From Liolophura sinensis (Eukaryota > Mollusca > Polyplacophora > Chitonida > Chitonidae), in assembly GCF_032854445.1 (NCBI RefSeq), contig NC_088295.1:5892501-5956500 (forward strand): 64,000 bases of DNA, read 5' to 3'. Shown piece by piece: positions 56,201 through 64,000 of the stretch (position 1 is its first letter; each line of letters opens with the position of its first letter). The position numbers and the translations under genes were made by a program. The notes under the pieces are model-generated. The model saw only the letters and a list, made by a program, of their open reading frames with translations. It was not told where the DNA came from and made no database searches.

Positions 56201-57566
56201 ATTTCCTGGAATACATTCCTTGGGATGCAAAGGTGAACTGGAAACTTGTAAAGACCGGTAATACTGATGTGTATGTTGTTGTTGTTGAACTGTCTGTAAA
56301 ACTGTACGTCTCATTTTATATATAAAGCATTGTTTACATTGTAATATTGAGTCACTGAGTCTGTTTTCTGTTGCCGTTTTCAATACCGTAACACTGCCAA
56401 CTGCTCATTACTATGTTGTTTCAGGTTCGCAGAAGAGATCCCTTGATCGTGACAGCTCTGACACATCGTCACCATTTTCTCTCTATTAAGAGCCCAGGAT
56501 CAGATGAACCACGATTTGCTGAGCGATGGAAACAGTTTTTGGCAGGTCCATTGGATATGCTGTTAGAGTGGAGTCATAATTCCTGGCTTTGGTATCTCTG
56601 TGGTAATTCTGCTTTCCTGGCTCACATTGACCAGGTGTCTGTGTAAGTACACACCTTCCAGTTGCACATTGACCAGGTGTCTGTGTACATGTAGGTACAC
56701 ACTTTCTTTCTCACACTGACCAGGTGTCTATGTACATGTAAGTACACACTTTCTGGATCACATTGACCAGGTGTCTGTAAGTACACACCTTTCTGTCTCA
56801 CACTGACCAGGTGTCTGGTTCATGTTTCACATTGACCAGGTGTCTGTGTAAGTACACACCTTTCTGTCTCACACTGACCAGGTGTCTGGTTCATGTTTCA
56901 CATTGACAAGGTGTCCGTGTAAGTACACACATTCCTGGCTCACATTGACTCACATTGACCAGGTGTTTGTAGTTACATATTTTTGTAATTTGATTTATTT
57001 ATTTATTTGATTCATGTTTTACGCCATACTCAAGAATATTTCACTGATACAATGGCGGCCAGCATTATCGTGGGAGGAAATTGGGCAGAGCCCAGGGGAA
57101 ACCCACGACCATCCGCAGGTTGCTAGCAGATTTTCTGATTTTAACTGCCAAGCTGTCAAAAATTGCACACCTCCCTTAAGACCAACTCTGAACATATGTT
57201 TGTAATAAGGTATTTATTTTGTGATTTGTTTATCTTGTGTCATTGATTTTCATGTCATTCTCGGTTTAGAAGTTCAGCTTAAATCTGGGGGCCAGAGACT
57301 TTGAAGAGGTAGTAATTAAAATTAGTGTTGAGAAGTTACCTGTATATATACATATATAGCCATATATCTACTTCTGTTATTATGTATTATGTGTGCATGT
57401 TTTCAGGAACTATGTGAATGGCTGGCGTGCCCTGGGTGTCAGCGTTTTGGTGTGGACAGTGAATGAGCCACACCAGAAGGAGATGTGTCTGAAGTCTCTA
57501 GGCTGTCCCTATCTCACTGATACACTGACAGATTCAACAACTAAACAACACTCCAAGAGGGAATAA
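53248..57566 (+). CDS. GDE1: Glycerophosphodiester phosphodiesterase 1, 334 aa
   Basis: Six exons, 53248-53502, 54011-54180, 54531-54639, 54943-55035, 56425-56642 and 57407-57566, all joins in frame. Residues ~8-45 are hydrophobic, one or two membrane segments as in GDE1. The GDPD catalytic core follows: IAHRGASLDAPENT (His68-Arg69), VELDVEFTRDG (Glu95, Asp97) and VILHDSTVDRTTNGTG (His110), the residues known to bind metal and act in catalysis. C-terminal parts also match GDE1: VVCSFNPWII, VTALTHRHHFLS, WYLCGNSAFL, VLVWTVNEP, YLTDTLTDS. The family hydrolyses glycerophosphodiesters such as glycerophosphoinositol, releasing glycerol 3-phosphate, and is membrane-bound. Length matches the human protein (331 aa). 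Exon 3 has a tandem NAG acceptor. The donor of exon 5 has seeded a tandem array. Confidence 0.94.
54300..54420 (+). mobile_element. GDE1: Degenerate GATTGGTG repeat in GDE1 intron 2
   Basis: TTTATGTATTTATTTCATTG, TACTGAAGAATTTTTCACGG and AGTGGTGG follow the order of the repeat's first ~90 bp with many substitutions. Confidence 0.45.
55462..56393 (+). mobile_element. Possible solo LTR in GDE1 intron 4
   Basis: About 930 bp starting TGTTATATATG and ending CAATACCGTAACA, so it has TG...CA ends and a short TGTTA/TAACA inverted pair. Inside is a TATA-box-like CACGTATATAAGCCGTG followed by G/T-rich sequence, as in an LTR promoter. TATATAAAGC lies near the end. No clear target-site duplication was found (GGCCC before, CTGCC after), and no gag/pol sequence is present. 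Base composition differs from the AT-rich intron around it. Confidence 0.4.
56610..56965 (+). repeat. GDE1: Minisatellite grown from the GDE1 exon 5 donor
   Basis: The exon end and donor, CACATTGACCAGGTGTCTGT|GTAAGTACACACC, are followed by about eight imperfect copies of the same junction at 30-50 bp spacing. Some keep an intact GTAAGT (near 56780, 56843 and 56918). Others read GTACATGTAAGT or GTACATGTAGGT. Confidence 0.93.
56995..57130 (+). mobile_element. GDE1: Dispersed GATTGGTG repeat in GDE1 intron 5
   Basis: TTTATTTATTTATTTGATTC, ATGTTTTACGCCATACTCAA, GAATATTTCACTGATACAAT, GGCGGCCAGCATTATCGTGG, ACCATCCGCAGGTTGCTAGC. Truncated at its 3' end. Confidence 0.8.
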
Positions 57567-60200
57567 CCAAAGGCGTGTGAGTTGAGGTACTGGTAGTTTG
57601 ATACCATGTTAACAAGGGAGTAGGCAAGATGTAGTGGAAAGTGTAGATTATTTTTCCTAATTATAGTAGATGATAAAGCCTGAAGACTGTACTAGTCAAG
57701 TGCTTCAGTGTGATATTACATGCCAGAAACTATGTTCTAGAGTATTGTTGTCTTGTCTGAATTTTTTCTTTATATTACCTAAATTACCTCTTCTAAGTTA
57801 TGCTAACTTTAAACTTGTCTACTTCGTTGGTAAATCTGGGCATTGGGTGTAACATACTGTGCTGCTTTTGTGTAGGTCTTTATGGTGCCTTGTGGAACCC
57901 AGATTCATTCTGTTCATGTGTAATTTCCCTTGTAAAGCCAAGGTTCTTTCTGTTATTGTGTTAGTGCCTTGTGGAACCTAGGTTCATGTGGTAATCTCTC
58001 AAAGAGACTTGTGGAACCCTGGTTCTTTTTGTTCATGTTTAATAGTCCCTTGTGGAACTGAGGTTCTTCATGTTCATTAGTTTGTCTCATGGAGTCTTGT
58101 GAAGGTCTGATTTATGTGTTTAATAGTCCCTAATAGAATCCAGATTCTTTATGTGCATGTGTTTAAAAATCCCTTGTGGAATCCAGATTCTTTCTGTTTA
58201 TTTGTTTAATTGTACTTTGGATTTTCAGGTTCTTTTTGTTCATGTGTTTAATAGTCTCTTGTGGAATCCAAATTCTGTTTATGTGTTTAATAGTACCTTG
58301 TGATTTTCATGCTTTTTCTGTTCATGTATTTAATATCTGTACCTCTTGGTGGAATAGAGGTTCATTGTGTTCATTTGTTAAATAGTCTGTTGTGTAATCC
58401 AGGTTCTCTCTGTTTATGTGTCTAATAGTCACTTTTGGAATGCCGGTTCCTTGTGTTTATGTGTTTAATAGTCTCTTGTGGAACCAGATTTTTTGTGTTC
58501 CAAGAGTTGAATAGTCCCTTGTGGAATACAGGTTCCTTGTGCCTTATGGAACTCTGGTTCTATCTGTTCCTGTGTTTATGTGGATGTCCACATGTTAGTC
58601 CTTAGTAGTACAGCCATGGTAAATTCAGTTCATGCATTCAGGTAAGTCCCTTATGGAATCTTGATTCTCTGTGTTCATTTCCAATTTTTTTTGTGTGTGA
58701 TAAACCCATGAACAAACATTTCGTTTCAGCCATGTTGTGTGTTTTATTGTTCTGCTGTGCTCTTTATACAGTGCTACATGTATGACATGGTTTTAAGTGT
58801 AGCTTGAACTACATTTTGAAAGAAATCTCCTAAATAACCATCTTGTTATATATAATGCATATATGCGCTAGATTTATACATGAACAAACGTTTGTGTAAT
58901 GTTTATGGTGTGCATTTGAGCCAGTTTTGTTGTATATACAGAAATGTTCAGTACGTGTTTGTTCAGCAATCTCTGCGATTTGTTTAAGCATATGTTGCAT
59001 TATCTTGGGACTATCAGTCACTTTATTGATTTATTTGTGATATTAAAATACTGGGTGATAGATCTTTCCTGTGACTAACTTGATGGTATTATTGATGTTA
59101 TTAAGAGGGTAGCAAACATAAGCACTACATGTTTACAGCAGAGGTGATCCCGCTGAAGACATTCTGTAAGAAAATGAGCATTTTGTGAACCCAGCATGTG
59201 CATGTATGTGCCAGGGCTAATATGTGCTTATTACATACTGGTACTGTCCATCACATTTTGTGCTGGGTTTCATGTATAAATGTATGTATAACATACATAT
59301 CTACTATATACATCTCTATTTGGTTGTACATTGGCCAGAAAAAATAAAATTCAGTTAGCATTTTTGTCAAATCTTTTCACATTTCACTTGTGTCCGAGGA
59401 TGTTTCAATATTAAACTACTGACCAGGGTTTTAATCTTTACATGACATTAGATAATGTGATGCAGATTCATTGTGGACCATTTCTCCTCTATGCAGGGTG
59501 TACATCGTATATCCTGAAATGGGAATTTACTACATCATCACACACATGCCTTAGACATATAATCTTCTGTTAAAGGCAGTGGCAGCAAAAATACAAAGTT
59601 GACATCAGCTGAAAGACCATTTCATTTCAAATATGTTTTTCATTATGTTTTATTCTTAAAATGTAGAAATGTAGCAGTAACAAGCATTTTAGGTGTTTCA
59701 AAGTGAAGTGATGTCAGTGAGACCTGTTTAGGTAGTATGGCCCTATATGTCCACCTGGATTACTTGATATTTACTCAAACTGAAATGAAAATGTTTAAAG
59801 ATATTGTTTGAATCAGAATGAATTGTCTGATATTGCATTACAGATTTTGTCAGCTTTGTATTTTTGCTGTTATTTCCATTAAGGTGTGAAGTCAGAAGAA
59901 GCTTGTTGACAGTCTTGATTTTTTCTTTTTACCTGGACGATTTAATGTAGAATTTCCTCATGAGGATGATCATTATTTTCGACATCAGATCATTTTATAT
60001 TATGTTTAACCCTAATTGTGATGAAATGTTTGAAATTTTATTTTTTAATCTAACCAAATGTGATGATGCTTTACCTCAACTTTTTTGTTTAGTACATTGA
60101 ATTTCTTGCCGTTTGCACCGTAAAACACTAAAAGTCTGTATTCACAGTTGTAAAATCAATACAGCTTTGTGTTTATAGCACAAGACATGTCTTGTTTATT
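57567..60200. other. GDE1 3' UTR and downstream non-coding sequence
   Basis: No coding sequence is supported. It contains a degenerate tandem array (57890-58680) and AT-rich unique sequence. AATAAA-type hexamers occur near 59343, but the true 3' end cannot be chosen by eye. Confidence 0.4.
57890..58680. repeat. Degenerate ~43-50 bp tandem array downstream of GDE1
   Basis: Repeated CCCTTGTGGAATCCAGGTTC, TTTCTGTTCATGTGTTTAAT and AGT, with many substitutions and small indels; about 17 copies. Confidence 0.8.
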
Positions 60201-60239
60201 CTGGTTTGTTCAGGTTTCTTACAAATGCTAGACCTCTTT

Positions 60240-60800
60240 GTCTTCAGAATTTGGGAATGATATCTTTGGCAACCGCTGTCACAGATATCGGTACACGCCC
60301 ACATCGTTTCACAGTTTGGACACGTGGGTATGGTATCTTTGACAGCTGCTCTCTCAGACATCGGTACACGCCCACATGGTTTTCACAGTTTGGACACTTG
60401 GGTATGGTATCTTTGACAGCCGCTGTCACAGACATCGGTACATGACCACATGGTTTTCACAGTTAGGACACTTGGGTATGGTATCTTTGACAGCGACTGT
60501 CACAGACATCGGTACACGCCCACATGGTTTTCACAGTTTGGACACTTGGGTATGGTATCTTTGACAGCGACTGTCACAGACATCGGTACACGCCCATATG
60601 GTTTTCACAGTTTGGACTGTACGGAATGGTATCTTGACAGCCGCTGCCAAACGTCTATACATGCGGAATTGGTTTTCACAGTTTGGATACTTGGGAGTGG
60701 TATCTTTGGCAGCGACTGTCACAGACTTCGGTACACGCCCACTTGTTGTTCACAGCTTGGACACTTGTGGATAACATCTTTGGCAGCGTCCACAGAGGAA
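60240..60800. repeat. 74 bp minisatellite
   Basis: About seven copies of a unit with ATGGTATCTTTGACAGCGAC, TGTCACAGACATCGGTACAC, GCCCACATGG and TTTTCACAGTTTGGACACTT. Frames stay open across it on both strands, but content is repetitive and not protein-like. Confidence 0.9.
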
Positions 60801-60837
60801 GGTATGAGGCAGCAGCCGAGGAAACATCTCTAGGTAG

Positions 60838-61040
60838 GACATGGAAAATTTTTTATTAGTAGCAGTTTCACCCGGCAGAATCAGAATCGTCAGGTTTAAA
60901 AGAGAAGACGCCAAAATGCAAAATTTAACTAGTGGTTTTTTGTTATTATCCCTTCATCAGATTGGTAACGGACATATATCTGTGCAATGGCATAACCTAG
61001 CCACTCCATTATATATAAGAGAGTTTCTTTATAGTGGCTT
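60838..61040. other. Unique stretch between two arrays, origin unclear
   Basis: On the minus strand it reads CTGATGAAGGGATAATAAC and later CCTGACGATTCTGATTCTGC, then GGGTGAAACTGCTAC. This CCTGA...GAAAC style occurs at 3' ends of some invertebrate retroelements. The resemblance is weak and no reverse-transcriptase sequence is nearby. Confidence 0.2.
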
Positions 61041-61069
61041 AACCAAAGGTTGAGTAGATGTAAGTATTC

Positions 61070-62390
61070 TGTACACGAGTACATACACGAGGACAAAGAG
61101 CTCCATAAAGACTACAACCCTAGTCCCATGTCAGACAAAAACAGCACAAAGCCTACAACCCCAGCCCTATGTTAGACAAGAACACGATAAAGGCTACAAT
61201 CTTAATCCCATGTGAGATGAATGCACCATAAATACCACAATCCTAATTACATGTGAGATACGAGCACCCCTTAAAACCTACAATCATAATCCCATGGGAG
61301 ATAAGAGGACCATAAAGACTACAGTCCATATCCTACGTGAGGCAAGAGGACCATAAAGACAACAATCCTAACCCATTGTGAGATAAGAGCACCATATAGA
61401 TTACAAACCTGTGACGTGACGTAAGAACTCCATAAACATTACAATCCTTATCCCATGTGAGATAAGAGCACCATCAAGACTACAACCTTAATCTCATGTG
61501 AGATAAGAGCACCATAAAGACTACAATCCTAATACCATGTAAGACGAGCACTGTTAAAGACTTCACTCTTAATCCAATGTGCGATAAAAGCACCATAAAA
61601 ATTACAACCCAAGTTCTATGTGCGGTAAGAGGTCTATAAAGACTGCAATCCTAGTCGCATGTAAGATAAGAGCACCATAAAGACTTATACTAGTCCATAT
61701 GAGATAAGAGCACCATAAAGACAACAACCCTAGTCCCACGTGAGGTAAGAGCTCCATGCAGACTACAGTCCTAGTCCCATGTGAGACAAAAGCTCCAAAA
61801 CGACTACAACCCTTATTCAATGTTAGATAAGAACAGCACGAAGACTACAACTCCAGTTCCATGTGAGATATGAGCAGCACAAAGACTTCAATTCCATGTG
61901 AGACAAGAACAGCACAAAGACTACAACACTAGTCCCATGTTAGATAAGAAGAGCATAAATACTACAACCTCAGTCCCATGTGAAATATGAGGAGCATAGA
62001 GACAGCATGTGAGATAAGAGCTCCAAAAAACTACATTCCTAGTCCCATGTTAGAGAAGAACAGCACAAAGACTTCAGCTCCAGTCCCATGTTAGATAAGA
62101 CCAGCACAAAGACTACAACCCCAGTCGTATGTTAGACTACCCCAGTTCCACGTTAGACAAAAAGAACACAAAGACTACAACCCCAGTCCGATGTTAGATA
62201 AGAGCACAAGACTACAACGCCAGTCTCATGTAAGATAAGAACAGCACAAATATTACAACCTCAGTCCCATGTAAGGTAAGAGTCGGCACAAAGGCTACAA
62301 CCACAGTCCTATGTTAGACAAGAACAGCACAAGACAACCCTAGTCCCCGTCGGCCAACGATTAGCCCTAGTCCCATGTGTGATAACAGCG
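61070..62390. repeat. Degenerate ~40 bp tandem array, ~30 copies
   Basis: Repeated GTGAGATAAGAGCACCATAA, AGACTACAATCCTAATCCCA and T. The right half shifts to an AGACAAGAACAGCACAAAGA variant. Divergence is high, so it is older than the SLC38A10 arrays. Confidence 0.88.
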
Positions 62391-64000
62391 GCGAGCAGGC
62401 TACATGTACTAATAATTCAGAAACAAGTTAAATGAGTTGGGAATCAAGAGCTTCGTACACAAATGTCTGATTTAATACAGGCTCGAATTTGATTGGCCAG
62501 TGTAAGAGATAGGCCACTCTAACTTATGCTTAGCGTAAGCTGAATATGAGGTATGGTAGATTTATTCAAGGGTGACCTAGGATGTACGATTTAACCCAGG
62601 AAACCTTATATCCAGTGCTTCGATTCTGGATCCCTTTAACGTCAAATTGTCAGAAAAATCAAACAGATCCAATGAATTTTGTGTGAGTTGCTTGAGGAAT
62701 TACAGTGTTAATTCAGCCTTTATGCAATGCAAATGTTGTCACATTTCAAAAACGTGAATTATACTAATGATTATTCATTTATCCGTTGCAGAAAACTTCG
62801 TGTATTGTTGATTATTCATTCTTTTTTCTGAATTGGACAATATTTTTATCTGATTATTATTTACATGTTGCGATTTTGCTGCTGTCAGACCCGTTATAGC
62901 GTCTTATCAGTGTTAAACAGGCTAATGAGGAAATCGGAGACTTCCCAGTTCTGTTTGATCACAATTGATCACTTTTGTCTCCCAGTTCTTTCGACAATTA
63001 TCTAAATAGGACTTGTAGCGTCGGTTATTTGTCTATTACTTTTATTGATCAACACCGTTTTTTCGGCATCGTTATGGAATTAATCTTTATATTTCGGTAA
63101 GAAAACTCATTACTGCGTGTCTCGTTTCAGTGGCATTTATTGTGGAAGACCCTATCTATTTCAGCTAATATTTCATAAATGATCTGCGTAAAGAAAAAAA
63201 ATTGCAAAAAATCCACAGCTTCTAAAAGGCCTACTGATTTCTGATAACGCAACTTCCACGACAGACTCATGTATTATATGAGGGCCAGTATGAAACCACT
63301 TTATTATGCGTTGAATATCTTGACTAACTCACTCATATAGGTGTATATACTTCTAAAATCTGTCTTACTTTGTATACCGTATAGACCTATATCTTCACAA
63401 CCACAGCAGCTCACCACCTAACATGCCTAAAGAACAAATGCAGGTAATGTCTAACCTGGGCCTGGTCATGTCGGCCATCTTACACCTATAATGTATCTAA
63501 TGATCGCGAGTATATGTCTGTGTGCAATTGTACGAGATGGAAGTGACGTGCATTTACGTGCTGTTGGCGGAGGCAATACACCACGGTCACGCATCACGTC
63601 ATCTACTGATCCCAGCAGTTGAGACTTCCCTGCAGCATGGCCCACATCCAATGACCGCTAATATACACATATACACATTAAGCAGCCATGACAGGGAGCA
63701 CAGGCAAACAGTTATTTCCTTACCACTTATAGTGATGACTTCATCATGTTATGTTTTCGGGATTTATTTCAGCTTTTTGAATGGGGATTTTGAATTGTAC
63801 TTCATGCTATTTTTTTTTTTACACTGGGTGAGAAGTTATTTAAGAAGATTTTGCAAATTAAATATTTATCAAGTTACACGAATAGATAAAGGTGGTTCAA
63901 CTCGTTTAAGATGTTGAACATCGCCAGGTATCTAAGCACGTTTCTTGAATCTTGACATCAAAGTTCCAACGCTTTTGTAGCCTGAGTACACTGACCCACT
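62391..64000. other. Non-coding sequence to the window end
   Basis: AT-rich unique sequence. The longest open stretch (63522-63917) has no recognisable protein content. No RNA gene or repeat family was identified. Confidence 0.4.

Noticed and set aside
63522-63917. Open frame of 131 codons near the window end
   Set aside because: Hydrophobic stretches come from T-rich sequence; no recognisable domain or supporting signals.

Overview
This is eukaryotic animal DNA. All five recognisable genes are metazoan families, four of them split by GT-AG introns. The window is dense in tandem repeats and in two dispersed short repeat families: a tRNA-like SINE ending in a CACT-rich tail, and a ~200 bp repeat starting TTTATTTATTTGATTGGTG. 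Gene content, AT-rich non-coding sequence and the repeat style suggest an invertebrate, probably a mollusc or other lophotrochozoan. That placement is inference. No bacterial, phage or CRISPR content was seen.

Layout. 1-4.9 kb is minisatellite, interrupted by a SINE at 4.2-4.5 kb. 6.9-8.0 kb holds the likely last two coding exons of an unrecognised plus-strand gene. 10.97-12.34 kb (minus) is a single-coding-exon F-box/LRR-type protein. It is head to head with ATP5MF, the mitochondrial ATP synthase f subunit (13.2-16.7 kb, plus, 4 exons). 21.1-38.2 kb (plus, 15 exons) is an SLC38A10-type amino-acid transporter of about 1209 aa with a long Gln-rich C-terminal tail. 42.0-49.3 kb (minus, 7 exons, possibly one more upstream) is a GH18 chitinase without a chitin-binding tail. 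53.2-57.6 kb (plus, 6 exons) is GDE1, a membrane glycerophosphodiester phosphodiesterase. 57.6-64 kb is non-coding and largely degenerate tandem arrays. The genes look like unrelated neighbours, not a pathway. The only suggestive pairing is the short divergent F-box/ATP5MF interval.

The most unusual signal is a pattern in the tandem arrays. Four intronic minisatellites, in two genes, have repeat units that include an exon-intron junction: the end of the exon plus the 5' splice site (SLC38A10 exons 6 and 13, GDE1 exon 5), or the 3' splice site plus the start of the exon (SLC38A10 exon 2). Each array carries many copies of a real splice site beside the functional one. The functional copy keeps the conserved codons, while many array copies have lost the GT or gained stops and frameshifts. 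A fifth array, in the chitinase intron, is a >3 kb purine/pyrimidine-asymmetric tract. Read on the gene's strand, each of its 30 bp units resembles a complete 3' splice site. Exon coordinates were derived by reading splice phases by hand; all joins given keep frame.
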